Of a stretch of 64,000 nucleotides of DNA, positions 16,987 through 26,674 are shown in pieces (position 1 is the stretch's first letter; each line of letters starts with the position of its first letter). Origin of the DNA: Paenibacillus gallinarum (GTDB taxonomy: Bacteria > Bacillota > Bacilli > Paenibacillales > Paenibacillaceae); assembly GCF_014836635.1 (NCBI RefSeq), contig NZ_JACSQL010000008.1, positions 185,044 through 249,043 of the forward strand, written 5' to 3'. A program made the translations under genes and the position numbers. Under the pieces are notes generated by a model. The model was not told the origin of the DNA and searched no databases. It saw nothing but the letters and a program-made list of their open reading frames with translations.

Positions 16987-17301
16987 TAAGTAATATCCAT
17001 TTTATAGTAACTTTTATTATTAGATGGATATTAATTAATATGCGTGATAATTTTTATAACCTTCCATATACTGAATATATAGGTCTTTACTCTATATGTC
17101 GGAAGGCGCATTTGCACATACATAAAAAAAATGGTTAAATATGATCAAGCTTTCTTATTATTGGTTCTGTGAGAAAGCGGATCTATATGACATGAAACAG
17201 GGAACATGTTAAAATAAGATGTACTGTAAAAATGTTTACAGATTCTTATGTTTTCCCTGACTTGTGCGGTAAAGATTCTATTAAGGAAAAGAGGTTTACA
17301 C
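16987..17301 (+). other. Non-coding region upstream of clpP with hairpins
   Basis: No gene is seen in this 315-base, AT-rich stretch. It holds one composite hairpin (CCTTCC 17060-17065 with GGAAGG 17101-17106, enclosing ATATAG/CTATAT) and a second stem GCTTTCT/AGAAAGC (17149-17178). I could not assign a clear sigma-A promoter or a CtsR operator (GGTCAAA direct repeat) although clpP must be transcribed from here. Confidence 0.4.
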
Positions 17302-17892
17302 ATGAGTCTCGTACCTATGGTTGTTGAACAAACGAATCGCGGAGAACGTTCTTACGATATTTACTCTAGGCTGCTGAAAGATCGGATTATCTTTCTCAGT
17401 GGTGCAATAGATGATGATGTGGCGAATCTTGTAATCGCCCAGCTTCTTTTCCTGGCTGCAGAAGATCCGGAAAAAGATATCAGTTTATATATCAATTCAC
17501 CTGGTGGTTCTGTTACAGCAGGGTTGGGTATATATGATACGATGCAGTTTATCAAGCCAGACGTATCCACGATCTGCGTAGGTATGGCTGCCAGCATGGG
17601 TTCTCTGCTACTAACAGCGGGTGCTCCTGGTAAGCGATATGCACTTGAAAACAGTGAAGTAATGATACATCAACCGCTGGGCGGAGTCCAAGGTCAGGCA
17701 TCCGATATTCAGATTCATGCTGACTGGATCATTAAGACTCGTCAGAAACTGAATCAGATTTACGTGGAGCGTACAGGTCAACCCCTTGATAAAATCGAGC
17801 GTGATACGGACCGTGACTATTTCATGAGTGCGGAAGAAGCTTTAGAGTACCGTATCATTGACCAAGTACTCACCAAACCGATCAATTCTTAA
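17302..17892 (+). CDS. clpP: ATP-dependent Clp protease proteolytic subunit
   Basis: A 196-residue serine peptidase that forms the tetradecameric ClpP chamber. The catalytic triad is visible: Ser98 in [10 protein letters not shown], His123 in [10 protein letters not shown] and Asp172 in RDTDRDYFM. The start was set at ATG 17302 ([10 protein letters not shown]), which has AAGAGG upstream and the usual family N-terminus; the frame is open upstream. It is 12 bases from clpX, so protease and ATPase subunits are made together, unlike in B. subtilis where the two genes are apart. Confidence 0.97.
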   Translation: MSLVPMVVEQTNRGERSYDIYSRLLKDRIIFLSGAIDDDVANLVIAQLLFLAAEDPEKDISLYINSPGGSVTAGLGIYDTMQFIKPDVSTICVGMAASMGSLLLTAGAPGKRYALENSEVMIHQPLGGVQGQASDIQIHADWIIKTRQKLNQIYVERTGQPLDKIERDTDRDYFMSAEEALEYRIIDQVLTKPINS

Positions 17893-17904
17893 AGGGGTGG
17901 TTAT

Positions 17905-19164
17905 ATGTTTAAATTTAACGATGAGAAAGGACAATTGAAATGTTCTTTCTGCGGTAAATCCCAGGAACAAGTCCGCAAGTTAGTGGCGGGACCAGGGGTG
18001 TATATATGTGATGAGTGTATCGAGCTTTGCGCGGAGATCGTGGAAGAAGAACTCGGTCATGATGAAGAGATTGATCTGAAGGATATTCCGAAACCAAAAG
18101 AGATTCGTGATATTCTCGATCAATATGTAATTGGTCAAGATCAAGCTAAGAAATCATTGTCTGTAGCGGTTTATAATCACTACAAACGTATTAATACACA
18201 GAGCAAAATTGACGACGTGGAAATGTCGAAAAGTAATATCTTGCTTCTAGGACCAACAGGTTCTGGTAAGACTTTACTTGCTCAAACGATGGCTAAAATT
18301 CTGAATGTACCGTTTGCAATTGCAGATGCTACGTCTTTGACGGAAGCAGGGTATGTTGGTGAAGACGTTGAGAATATTCTTCTCAAGTTGATCCAAGCAG
18401 CGGATTATGATGTAGAAAAAGCAGAACGCGGCATCATTTATATTGATGAAATTGATAAAGTTGCACGTAAGTCGGAGAATCCTTCGATTACACGTGACGT
18501 TTCTGGTGAAGGTGTGCAGCAAGCTCTCCTCAAAATTTTGGAGGGAACGGTTGCTTCCGTACCGCCACAAGGTGGACGTAAGCATCCACATCAAGAGTTT
18601 ATCCAGATCGATACAACGAATATTCTATTCGTTTGCGGCGGTGCCTTTGATGGACTAGAGCAAATGATTAAACGCCGTATCGGTAAAAAAGTAATCGGAT
18701 TTAACTCTGCAACAGAGCAAAAGGACTTGAAACCAGGAGAATATCTTGGCATGGTTCTTCCAGAAGATTTGCTCAAGTTCGGTTTGATTCCGGAATTTGT
18801 AGGACGTTTGCCAGTCATTTCTACTTTGGAGCCGCTTGATGAAGACACACTTGTTCGCATCCTGTCTGAGCCGAAGAACGCACTGGTTAAACAGTACACG
18901 AAAATGCTCGAACTCGATAATGTTACTCTTGAGTTTGAACCAGGAGCACTTGAGGCCATTGCTCGTGAAGCGATCAAACGGAATACAGGAGCTCGTGGAC
19001 TTCGTGCCATTATCGAAGGCTTATTGCTTGATGTAATGTATGAAGTGCCATCTCGTGAAGATGTAACCAAATGCGTAATTACACAACAGGTTGTTGAAGA
19101 AAAAACAACACCTGAATTACGTAGTGGAGATGAAAAAGATAAAAAACAGGAAGAAAGTGCGTGA
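17905..19164 (+). CDS. clpX: ATP-dependent Clp protease ATP-binding subunit ClpX
   Basis: A 419-residue AAA+ unfoldase. The N-terminal zinc domain has CSFCGKS and CDECIELC (four Cys). Walker A is GPTGSGKT near residue 116, Walker B is [11 protein letters not shown], the ClpP-docking IGF-type loop is at KKVIGFNSA, and the sensor 2 Arg lies in [11 protein letters not shown]. It feeds substrates to ClpP from the adjacent gene. AAAGGGGTGG precedes the ATG. Confidence 0.97.
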   Translation: MFKFNDEKGQLKCSFCGKSQEQVRKLVAGPGVYICDECIELCAEIVEEELGHDEEIDLKDIPKPKEIRDILDQYVIGQDQAKKSLSVAVYNHYKRINTQSKIDDVEMSKSNILLLGPTGSGKTLLAQTMAKILNVPFAIADATSLTEAGYVGEDVENILLKLIQAADYDVEKAERGIIYIDEIDKVARKSENPSITRDVSGEGVQQALLKILEGTVASVPPQGGRKHPHQEFIQIDTTNILFVCGGAFDGLEQMIKRRIGKKVIGFNSATEQKDLKPGEYLGMVLPEDLLKFGLIPEFVGRLPVISTLEPLDEDTLVRILSEPKNALVKQYTKMLELDNVTLEFEPGALEAIAREAIKRNTGARGLRAIIEGLLLDVMYEVPSREDVTKCVITQQVVEEKTTPELRSGDEKDKKQEESA

Positions 19165-19207
19165 TCTTGGCTGATCCCACTTATCTAGTTTAAATAATTT
19201 AGTCATA

Positions 19208-19261
19208 CTCCACTGGTACAGGGGCTTATTACTGGATATTCCAGTCCTCTTGCTGGTGGAG
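19208..19261 (+). ncRNA. Structured leader upstream of ispG
   Basis: Three nested helices can be drawn: CTCCAC (19208-19213) with GTGGAG (19256-19261), GGGG with CCTC, and ACTGG-ATATT-CCAGT. No T-run follows, so it is not a simple terminator. It ends about 14 bases before the ispG binding site. No known riboswitch class is recognised. Confidence 0.4.
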
Positions 19262-19290
19262 ATTTGACGTTATGGGGAGAGAAAGCCATC

Positions 19291-20388
19291 ATGTTTCTGA
19301 GACAAGATACACGTCCCGTAAAAGTTGGAGATATTACCATCGGCGGAAGCAACGAAGTAATTATACAAAGTATGTGTACGACAAAAACTGCCGATGTAGA
19401 AGCAACCGTTGCTGAGATCTTGCGTCTGGAAGAAGCAGGTTGTCAGATCGTTCGCGTAACGGTAAATAATGACGAAGCAGCAGATGCGATTAAAGAAATT
19501 AAGAAACGGATTCATATCCCACTGGTAGCGGATATTCACTTTAACTACAAGCTGGCTTTGAAGGCGATAGAGAACGGGATTGATAAAGTTCGTATTAATC
19601 CAGGGAACATCGGCCGCCGTGAAAAGGTAGAAGCAGTAGTTGAAGCTTGTAAAGCAAAAGGTATCCCGATTCGTATTGGAGTCAATGCCGGTTCTCTTGA
19701 GAATCATTTGCTCGAAAAGTACGGATATCCTACAGCAGATGCGATGGTAGAAAGCGCACTTTATCACATTGGTATTCTAGAAGAGCTTGATTTTCACGAT
19801 ATTATCGTATCCCTGAAAGCATCTGACGTACCCATGGCGATTGAAGCTTATACTAAAGCAGCTCAGGTTATTCCTTATCCGCTTCATCTTGGGATTACAG
19901 AAGCTGGCACCCTGTTCTCTGGAACGATTAAGAGTTCAGCGGGAATGGGAGCACTTCTTTCACTCGGGATTGGTTCAACGATGCGTATTTCACTTAGCGC
20001 CGATCCGGTAGAAGAAATAAAGGTAGCAAGAGAACTGCTCAAAACGTTTGGTCTGATCTCGAATGCAGCTACGCTAATTTCTTGCCCGACTTGTGGACGT
20101 CTTGATATTGATCTATTCTCCATTGCAAACGAAGTGGAAGAGTATATCTCACAGATTAAAGTACCGATTAAAGTATCTGTACTCGGCTGTGCGGTTAACG
20201 GTCCAGGAGAAGCAAGAGAAGCAGATATCGGTATTGCCGGTGCTCGGGGAGAAGGATTGTTATTCCGTTATGGAGAGATGATTCGCAAGGTACCTGAGGC
20301 AGAGATGGTTAATGAATTGAAAAAAGAAATTGATAAAATTGTGGTTGCCTATGAAGAAACAGGGGTCATCCCTGGCCGTAAGCACTAA
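19291..20388 (+). CDS. ispG: 4-hydroxy-3-methylbut-2-enyl diphosphate synthase (flavodoxin-dependent)
   Basis: A 365-residue [4Fe-4S] enzyme of the non-mevalonate isoprenoid pathway that converts methylerythritol cyclodiphosphate to HMBPP. The N-terminal TIM barrel starts [16 protein letters not shown]; the C-terminal ferredoxin-like part has the cluster cysteines in [11 protein letters not shown] and [11 protein letters not shown]. The start at ATG 19291 has GGGGAGAG upstream; a TTG at 19264 is in frame but lies inside the leader. It interrupts the clpX-lonB gene order, and has its own terminator. Confidence 0.95.
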   Translation: MFLRQDTRPVKVGDITIGGSNEVIIQSMCTTKTADVEATVAEILRLEEAGCQIVRVTVNNDEAADAIKEIKKRIHIPLVADIHFNYKLALKAIENGIDKVRINPGNIGRREKVEAVVEACKAKGIPIRIGVNAGSLENHLLEKYGYPTADAMVESALYHIGILEELDFHDIIVSLKASDVPMAIEAYTKAAQVIPYPLHLGITEAGTLFSGTIKSSAGMGALLSLGIGSTMRISLSADPVEEIKVARELLKTFGLISNAATLISCPTCGRLDIDLFSIANEVEEYISQIKVPIKVSVLGCAVNGPGEAREADIGIAGARGEGLLFRYGEMIRKVPEAEMVNELKKEIDKIVVAYEETGVIPGRKH

Positions 20389-20410
20389 TATATTATTATC
20401 TATATAAGAT

Positions 20411-20447
20411 AAGTCAACTTTCCACCGCGAAAGTTGGCTTTTTTTTG
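20411..20447 (+). terminator. Terminator of ispG
   Basis: AGTCAACTTTC pairs with GAAAGTTGGCT around CACCGC, followed by a run of eight T. Confidence 0.9.
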
Positions 20448-20571
20448 TTTTTCCGTCCTACTTCATCCGTATTTTACGTTTACCACAAGGGGAAAAGGCT
20501 ATACTACCAAGTATCGAACTTTTTACGTGGCAAAAATATGTGAAACAAAGATTGAACAGGAGGACATAGAT

Positions 20572-22311
20572 ATGGGAAATGAAATAACGATTATCATTAT
20601 GTTGGTCAATTTATTTTTTGGAGTGGTGATTGGGTTATATTTTTGGAATATGCTGCGCTCGCAAAAGAGTAATCGAAGTGCGGTAGAAAAGGAATCTCGC
20701 AAAGAATTGGATAAACTACGGAAGCTGAGAGCCATTTCGCTGACGAAGCCGCTTGCTGAAAAGACACGACCTGCGAAGCTTGAAGATATTGTTGGCCAAA
20801 AAGATGGCCTGCGCGCCATGAAGGCCGCTCTCTGCAGCGGTAATCCTCAGCATGTCATTGTTTACGGTCCACCGGGAGTAGGGAAGACAGCGGCAGCCAG
20901 GGTCATTTTAGAGGAAGCGAAAAAGAACCCGGCCTCTCCTTTTAAGGCAGATGCCAAATTCACAGAGATCGATGCGACCACAGCGCGTTTTGATGAACGG
21001 GGAATTGCGGATCCTCTCATCGGATCCGTACATGATCCGATATATCAAGGAGCGGGTGCAATGGGGGTAGCTGGTGTTCCTCAGCCGAAACCGGGAGCTG
21101 TTACCAAAGCGCATGGTGGGATTTTATTTGTGGACGAGATTGGTGAACTTCATACGATTCAAATGAACAAACTTTTGAAAGTACTCGAGGATCGCAAAGT
21201 GATTTTGGAAAGTGCGTACTACAATTCCGAAGATACGCATACTCCTGCTTATATCCATGATATTTTCCAAAATGGGTTGCCGGCAGATTTTCGTCTTGTT
21301 GGTGCAACGACTAGATCTCCACATGAAATTCCGCCAGCACTGCGTTCTCGCTGTATGGAAATCTTTTTCCGCGCGCTATTACCAGAAGAGATTGGACAAA
21401 TTGCGGAAGATGCAATATCCAAAATCGGGTTCTCAGCGAATCCGGAAGCAGTAGAAGTTGTTAAAAAGTACGCGACGAATGGTCGGGAAGCAGTAAACAT
21501 CGTACAGCTTGCTGCCGGACTTGCCCTGACGGAAAATCGGGATGAACTTCAAGCCTCTGATTTAGAATGGGTAGCGAGCAGTAGTCAAATTCAGCCAAGA
21601 CCTGATCGGAAAATACCAAGTCGTCCTCAAATCGGTTTTGTTAACGGACTTGCTGTGTATGGTCCAAATATGGGAGCGTTGCTTGAAATTGAAGTTTCTG
21701 CTGTACCTGTATCAAAAGGCAAAGGAACCTATAACATTACGGGTGTCGTAGAGGAAGAAGAGATTGGTGGAGGATCTAGAACACTGCGCCGCAAAAGCAT
21801 GGCAAAAGGTTCTGTAGAGAATGTACTGACTGTTCTTCGTGCTATGGGGTATTCGCCATCTAATTATGATCTTCACATTAATTTCCCTGGTGGAACGCCG
21901 ATTGATGGACCTTCCGCTGGGATTGCGATGGCAACGGCGATTGTTTCGGCAATTCGAGGAATCCCTGTAGATCATGAGCTGGCCATGACAGGAGAAATAA
22001 GTATTCACGGAAAAGTGAAGCCAATCGGTGGCGTTTTGGCTAAGGTGGAAGCAGCATTTCAAGCAGGGGTCAAAAAAGTAATTATTCCAGCTGAGAACTG
22101 GCAATCCATTTTTGATAACTTGGAAGGCTTACGTGTGATTCCGGTTGAGACGGCTGAAGAAGTGTTCCAGCATGTGTTTGGTGAGTCGGAAAAAATAGTA
22201 GTGGACGAGATTGTTTCTCCTCCTACGGAACTCTTTCCGCCTTCCTCTCCATCTGTTCTGCATGCTGATCATAATCGGAACGGTAAACTGAATAGTACCG
22301 AAAGCATGTAA
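20572..22311 (+). CDS. lonB: ATP-dependent protease LonB
   Basis: A 579-residue Lon-type protease with an N-terminal membrane segment (about 4-22) instead of the long LonA N domain. The AAA+ module carries [14 protein letters not shown] (Walker A) and ILFVDEIGELHTI (Walker B). The C-terminal proteolytic domain has the catalytic Ser in DGPSAGIAMATA and the Lys in GGVLAKVEAAFQAG. In B. subtilis LonB acts in the forespore. The start at 20572 has AGGAGGA at proper spacing; the frame extends upstream without support. Confidence 0.94.
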   Translation: MGNEITIIIMLVNLFFGVVIGLYFWNMLRSQKSNRSAVEKESRKELDKLRKLRAISLTKPLAEKTRPAKLEDIVGQKDGLRAMKAALCSGNPQHVIVYGPPGVGKTAAARVILEEAKKNPASPFKADAKFTEIDATTARFDERGIADPLIGSVHDPIYQGAGAMGVAGVPQPKPGAVTKAHGGILFVDEIGELHTIQMNKLLKVLEDRKVILESAYYNSEDTHTPAYIHDIFQNGLPADFRLVGATTRSPHEIPPALRSRCMEIFFRALLPEEIGQIAEDAISKIGFSANPEAVEVVKKYATNGREAVNIVQLAAGLALTENRDELQASDLEWVASSSQIQPRPDRKIPSRPQIGFVNGLAVYGPNMGALLEIEVSAVPVSKGKGTYNITGVVEEEEIGGGSRTLRRKSMAKGSVENVLTVLRAMGYSPSNYDLHINFPGGTPIDGPSAGIAMATAIVSAIRGIPVDHELAMTGEISIHGKVKPIGGVLAKVEAAFQAGVKKVIIPAENWQSIFDNLEGLRVIPVETAEEVFQHVFGESEKIVVDEIVSPPTELFPPSSPSVLHADHNRNGKLNSTESM

Positions 22312-22398
22312 TGCTTGTCCCTTCATTGGTTTTTTATGTGAACATTTGATAAAATAATGAATGATAACAACTTGAGAGCCATTGGAGGTGTGAAAGCG

Positions 22399-24735
22399 AT
22401 GGGACCGAGCAAAGCCAAAGGTCGTCGTTTTCCTTTACTGCCTTTGAGAGGACTTCTTGTTTACCCGAGTATGGTACTTCATCTCGATGTGGGCAGGGAG
22501 AAATCAGTTAAGGCTTTGGAAAAAGCGATGGTAGAAGAACATTTAATCCTCCTGTGTTCCCAATCTGAAGTAAATATTGAAGAACCTACAAGAGAAGACA
22601 TCTTCCGGATCGGGACAGTGGCGAAGGTCAGACAGATGCTGAAGCTTCCGAATGGGACGATTCGGGTTCTTGTAGAAGGATTGGAACGTGCGGAAATTAC
22701 CGAATACACAGATAATGTTGATTTTTATGAAGTACTGGCAGTAGAACTTCCTGAAGAAGAGACAAACCATCCGGAGACGGATGCTCTAATGAGAACGCTA
22801 CTGAACCAGTTCGAAAATTATATAAATCTGTCTAAAAAGATTACCCCGGAGACACTCGCGGCGGTGTCTGATATTGAAGAACCTGGGCGTCTTGCGGATG
22901 TAATAACCAGCCATCTTTCACTTAAGATTAAAGATAAACAAGAAATTCTGGAGACGATTAACGTTAAGCAAAGACTTGAGAAACTCCTCGATATTCTTAA
23001 TAACGAGCGGGAAGTTTTGGAGCTTGAACGTAAGATCAGCCAACGTGTGAAAAAGCAGATGGAAAAAACGCAGAAGGAATATTATCTGCGTGAACAAATG
23101 AAAGCAATTCAAAAGGAGCTTGGAGAAAAAGAAGGCCGTGCAGGTGAAGTGGAAGAACTGCGCAACCAAGCTGCTGCTCTAAATCTTCCTGAGAAGGTTC
23201 AGGAGAAGGTAGACAAAGAAATTGATCGGCTTGAGAAAATGCCGGCTAGCTCTGCGGAAGGCGGCGTTATTCGAAATTACGTTGATTGGCTGCTTGCTTT
23301 GCCTTGGAGCCGTTCGACGGAAGATGATCTTGATATTCAGGCTGCCGAAGAAGTACTTGATGCAGATCACTATGGCCTGGAGAAACCGAAGGAGAGAGTG
23401 CTTGAGTACTTAGCAGTTCAGAAGCTGGTTAAGAAGCTCAAAGGCCCGATTCTCTGTCTTGTAGGACCTCCTGGGGTAGGGAAAACATCTTTGGCCCGTT
23501 CTATAGCGAAGTCACTTGGACGGGAATTTGTACGCATCTCACTTGGCGGAGTTCGTGATGAGGCGGAAATTCGCGGTCATCGCCGAACCTATGTAGGCGC
23601 AATGCCGGGCAGAATCATTCAAGGCATGAAAACAGCAGGTTCACTTAACCCTGTCTTCTTACTTGATGAGATTGATAAAATGGCTTCTGACTTCCGCGGT
23701 GATCCGTCATCAGCGCTTCTTGAAGTGTTAGATCCGGAACAGAACAACACATTTAGTGACCATTTTGTCGAACTGCCTTTTGATCTGTCGAATGTCATGT
23801 TTGTGACAACGGCGAATACTGTGCACAGTATTCCTAGACCGCTTCTTGATCGTATGGAACTCTTGAATATTCCGGGTTATACGGAACTAGAGAAACTGCA
23901 AATCGCGAATCGCTATTTGTTGCCTAAGCAGATTCGAGAGCATGGTCTTACAGAGCAGCAGCTTCAGGTTGGTGAAGATACACTGCTGAAAGTCATTCGT
24001 GAATATACAAGAGAATCCGGTGTACGGAACTTAGAACAGCAGATGGCATCCCTCTGCCGTAAAGCAGCCAAGAAAATTGTGACAGGGTATGAAGGAAGTA
24101 TCATCATTACACCGGAAGAGATTAAAGATTATCTAGGTCCGGGTAAATTCAGGTACGGTGTAGCAGATCTTGAAGATCAGATCGGTACAGTGACAGGTCT
24201 TGCATGGACAGAGGTTGGCGGCGAAACTTTGGTGATTGAAGTGACTGTTGTGCCGGGAACAGGCAAGTTAACCCTAACCGGGAAACTTGGAGACGTGATG
24301 AAAGAATCTGCACAAGCAGCATTTAGCTATACTCGTTCCAAGGCGATTGAACTTGGGATTGCGCCAGACTTCCATGAGAAAAATGATATTCATATTCATA
24401 TACCGGAAGGTGCTATTCCTAAAGATGGTCCTTCAGCAGGGATCACGATGGCAACGGCACTTATTTCAGCCCTCACGAATCGTCATGTGTCCAAACACGT
24501 AGCGATGACGGGTGAAATCACGCTGCGGGGCCGAGTGCTTCCGATCGGAGGACTGAAGGAAAAATCACTGGCAGCTCACCGAGCTGGATATAAGAAAATT
24601 TTATTACCTAAGGACAACGAACGTGATTTAAGAGATATTCCGGACAGTGTTCGAGAAGATATCGAATTTATTCCTGTTGCTCATATGGATCAAGTACTGC
24701 AGCATGCTCTTGTAGAACAAGCAGGAGTGCATTAG
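22399..24735 (+). CDS. lonA: ATP-dependent protease Lon (LonA)
   Basis: A 778-residue cytosolic protease with the LAN substrate-binding domain (about 10-200, beginning [18 protein letters not shown]), a coiled-coil linker (about 195-260), the AAA+ domain (Walker [14 protein letters not shown] near 355; [10 protein letters not shown]) and the Ser-Lys peptidase domain ([27 protein letters not shown]). The start at ATG 22399 has GGAGGTG eight bases upstream. It lies 87 bp after lonB and 18 bp before ysxC, so it is probably co-transcribed with ysxC. Confidence 0.97.
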   Translation: MGPSKAKGRRFPLLPLRGLLVYPSMVLHLDVGREKSVKALEKAMVEEHLILLCSQSEVNIEEPTREDIFRIGTVAKVRQMLKLPNGTIRVLVEGLERAEITEYTDNVDFYEVLAVELPEEETNHPETDALMRTLLNQFENYINLSKKITPETLAAVSDIEEPGRLADVITSHLSLKIKDKQEILETINVKQRLEKLLDILNNEREVLELERKISQRVKKQMEKTQKEYYLREQMKAIQKELGEKEGRAGEVEELRNQAAALNLPEKVQEKVDKEIDRLEKMPASSAEGGVIRNYVDWLLALPWSRSTEDDLDIQAAEEVLDADHYGLEKPKERVLEYLAVQKLVKKLKGPILCLVGPPGVGKTSLARSIAKSLGREFVRISLGGVRDEAEIRGHRRTYVGAMPGRIIQGMKTAGSLNPVFLLDEIDKMASDFRGDPSSALLEVLDPEQNNTFSDHFVELPFDLSNVMFVTTANTVHSIPRPLLDRMELLNIPGYTELEKLQIANRYLLPKQIREHGLTEQQLQVGEDTLLKVIREYTRESGVRNLEQQMASLCRKAAKKIVTGYEGSIIITPEEIKDYLGPGKFRYGVADLEDQIGTVTGLAWTEVGGETLVIEVTVVPGTGKLTLTGKLGDVMKESAQAAFSYTRSKAIELGIAPDFHEKNDIHIHIPEGAIPKDGPSAGITMATALISALTNRHVSKHVAMTGEITLRGRVLPIGGLKEKSLAAHRAGYKKILLPKDNERDLRDIPDSVREDIEFIPVAHMDQVLQHALVEQAGVH

Positions 24736-24753
24736 AGAGGACAATTATCAACT

Positions 24754-25413
24754 ATGAAAGTAACAAGATCGGAATTTATTATTAGTGCTGTAAGCCCCAG
24801 TCAATATCCTGAGGATGCCTTGCCGGAGATTGCTCTGGCAGGGCGTTCCAATGTGGGGAAATCATCACTGATTAATCGTATGATTAATCGGAAAAACCTG
24901 GCACGAACGAGTTCGACACCAGGTAAAACGCAACAACTTAACTATTATCGTATTAATGATCAGCTTTATTTTGTCGATTTCCCGGGTTATGGATATGCTA
25001 AAGTTTCTAAAACACAGCGAGCATTATTTGGACAAATGATGGAGAAATACTTGCTGGAGCGTTCGGAACTGAAACTTGTGATGCAGATGATCGATATGCG
25101 TCATGCACCAACCAAGGATGATATTATGATGTATGATTGGCTCAAACACCATGGTCTTCCTGTTTGTATCGTAACTACAAAGATGGACAAGATTCCAAAA
25201 ACAAAACGCGCCAAACATGCAAAAATTATAAAAGAAGCCCTTCAGATCCATCCAGATGATTCATTTGTATCTTTTTCTTCGGAAGAAGGTCTTGGCAGAG
25301 ATGAATTGTGGGAAGTTATTTCCCGCTATGCATTCTCTAATGATCCATTCGGTGAGGAAGAAGAGCAGGATGAAGTAGAAGAAGGCCAGGAAACCTCAAC
25401 TCACGAAGCGTAA
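24754..25413 (+). CDS. ysxC: Ribosome biogenesis GTP-binding protein YsxC/EngB
   Basis: A 219-residue essential GTPase for 50S subunit assembly. The G motifs are visible: G1 [10 protein letters not shown] (about 30-39), G2 with [10 protein letters not shown]3 DFPGYGYA, G4 TKMD and G5 FSSEEG. The C-terminal tail (about 198-219) is very acidic ([13 protein letters not shown]), which lengthens the protein beyond the usual 195 or so residues. It follows lonA closely, the conserved order in Bacillales. Confidence 0.95.
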   Translation: MKVTRSEFIISAVSPSQYPEDALPEIALAGRSNVGKSSLINRMINRKNLARTSSTPGKTQQLNYYRINDQLYFVDFPGYGYAKVSKTQRALFGQMMEKYLLERSELKLVMQMIDMRHAPTKDDIMMYDWLKHHGLPVCIVTTKMDKIPKTKRAKHAKIIKEALQIHPDDSFVSFSSEEGLGRDELWEVISRYAFSNDPFGEEEEQDEVEEGQETSTHEA

Positions 25414-25572
25414 CAAGCCTAAAATGCAGGATGACAGAGTTAGCATGAACTTTTAATGCAGGAAAGTGAGCATCTTCCCTATCAGCTATAGAATTTAAGC
25501 GCTTATCCCCTTATTTACGGTTTTTGCGCAAGTTTTTATGGTTTAGAGAAGGAGCGAACCGTTTAAAAGGTA

Positions 25573-25581
25573 GTGTATAAT
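25573..25581 (+). promoter_or_regulatory. Extended -10 promoter upstream of the two-hairpin leader
   Basis: TAGTGTATAAT has a perfect TATAAT (25576-25581) preceded by a TG-like extension. No good -35 box is seen 17 bases upstream. Expected start of transcription is near 25589. Confidence 0.5.
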
Positions 25582-25611
25582 AGAGTCAGGCATAAGCTTG
25601 TTACGAAATTT

Positions 25612-25643
25612 CCGGTGAATACACCGGCCTGATGAAAATCAGG
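25612..25643 (+). ncRNA. Two abutting perfect hairpins in a 5' leader
   Basis: CCGGTG-AATA-CACCGG (25612-25627) is followed with no gap by CCTGAT-GAAA-ATCAGG (25628-25643). Both are perfect six-base stems with four-base loops; the second has a GNRA loop. The binding site TTGGGGAG begins seven bases later. They would sit within a leader of about 75 bases. No known class is recognised. Confidence 0.6.
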
Positions 25644-25663
25644 AAAGAATTGGGGAGATTTTT

Positions 25664-26251
25664 ATGGCTCAGCGGTTAGCCACAGAATATGTTAAAGCCA
25701 CTTTGAAATTGTCGGAAACTCAAATGAAGCAGTTCTTGCAGATGGCAGAAGACGGTCATGTCCATTCAAGAGTGAAAATTCTTGGTAATGGAGGACAGGA
25801 AATTGTACTAGAGGATCATGCAGGCGAGGAAGTTCATTTTCCATTTGATCGTAGAGAAGGGTTTTATGTCTGTGAGTTGTCTTGCCGCTTGGTAAATTTA
25901 CACTTAACTAATTTGGTGCGCAAGTTATTCCTTTGCTTCAAAGGAGAAGGAATTGTAAATCGGGTATACGCTGGGTTTACAATGTCTTATGTCTATTCAA
26001 AAGGATCTGTGCGTAAAATTGTGGAAGTAAAAGAGAATCAATCCCAGACGGTATATCAATACAAAAATACACTTCAGGAAATGGAAGATGTATTCCGAAT
26101 GAGAGATGTCGAGCAACAGATTACAAAGGTTAAAAGAAGTGTTAACGAACTGCTTGATTTACGGAATGTAACCTATAATCAAGAAGGAATTGCTAAGATT
26201 GACGAGCAATTACGCACTCATACGTTTACTTTATTTGCTTTAGAAGCATAA
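25664..26251 (+). CDS. Uncharacterised protein
   Basis: A 195-residue protein of unknown function. The N-terminal half looks alpha/beta (HSRVKILGNGGQEIVLEDH; FPFDRREGFYVCELSCRLVN), and the second half has a probable coiled coil or helical tail (about 130-180, QYKNTLQEMEDVFRMRDVEQ and QITKVKRSVNELLDL). There is no signal peptide or membrane helix. The start has GGGGAG upstream, preceded by the paired hairpins. It lies between ysxC and speD and appears to be a single-gene transcript with a terminator. I do not recognise the family. Confidence 0.7.
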   Translation: MAQRLATEYVKATLKLSETQMKQFLQMAEDGHVHSRVKILGNGGQEIVLEDHAGEEVHFPFDRREGFYVCELSCRLVNLHLTNLVRKLFLCFKGEGIVNRVYAGFTMSYVYSKGSVRKIVEVKENQSQTVYQYKNTLQEMEDVFRMRDVEQQITKVKRSVNELLDLRNVTYNQEGIAKIDEQLRTHTFTLFALEA

Positions 26252-26291
26252 GTACTTCCCGAAGGAAATACGCTAGCATATTATTTTCTAG

Positions 26292-26327
26292 AACTCCTTA
26301 CCCTACTGTGGTATGGAGTTTTTTTGT
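26292..26327 (+). terminator. Terminator after the uncharacterised gene
   Basis: AACTCCTTACC pairs with GGTATGGAGTT (one T-T mismatch) around a short loop, followed by TTTTTTG. Confidence 0.85.
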
Positions 26328-26393
26328 TTGTATAAACAAGGATGAATTAACCTTTTTAGATCGCAAATCTTTATAAAAAGGATTGTTTCGATT

Positions 26394-26408
26394 CGGAGTG
26401 AAACTCCG
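26394..26408. repeat. Short perfect hairpin in the gap before speD
   Basis: CGGAGT-GAA-ACTCCG. The stretch 26330-26540 otherwise holds no gene that I can see. A weak promoter candidate, TTGCAA (26499-26504) and TACTTT (26522-26527) with a 17-base spacer, lies near its end. Confidence 0.35.
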
Positions 26409-26547
26409 ATTTAGGCCCCTACAGTTCCGATTACTAAGTGATTGTGATTTACTTCATAGTAACAGATGTATTTATTTGCAGTGCTTGTAAAAAAACTGTT
26501 GCAATTGCATTAGATAGATGTTACTTTTAATCTCGTTGAAAAGAATA

Positions 26548-26623
26548 TAGGAACCAGGATTCACTCAGGACATTGAATGTTGCGAGAGATTATTCCCTCG
26601 GGAAGTGAATGACGTAGGTCCTA
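26548..26623 (+). ncRNA. Nested-stem leader RNA candidate upstream of speD
   Basis: TAGGAACC (26548-26555) pairs with GGTCCTA (26617-26623) with one bulged A; ATTCACT (26559-26565) pairs perfectly with AGTGAAT (26604-26610); CGAG (26583-26586) pairs with CTCG (26597-26600). The element ends 51 bases before the speD start. No T-run follows. I recognise no named riboswitch, but the architecture and position suggest a regulatory leader. Confidence 0.45.
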
Positions 26624-26674
26624 GCGGATGAAATTTTTTCAAACATTTTATTCCTAGGAAGGGGGAACCGGAAG

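Noticed and set aside
20434..20571. Longer N-terminus of LonB
   Set aside because: The extension begins inside the ispG terminator and lacks a binding site; ATG 20572 has a perfect one.
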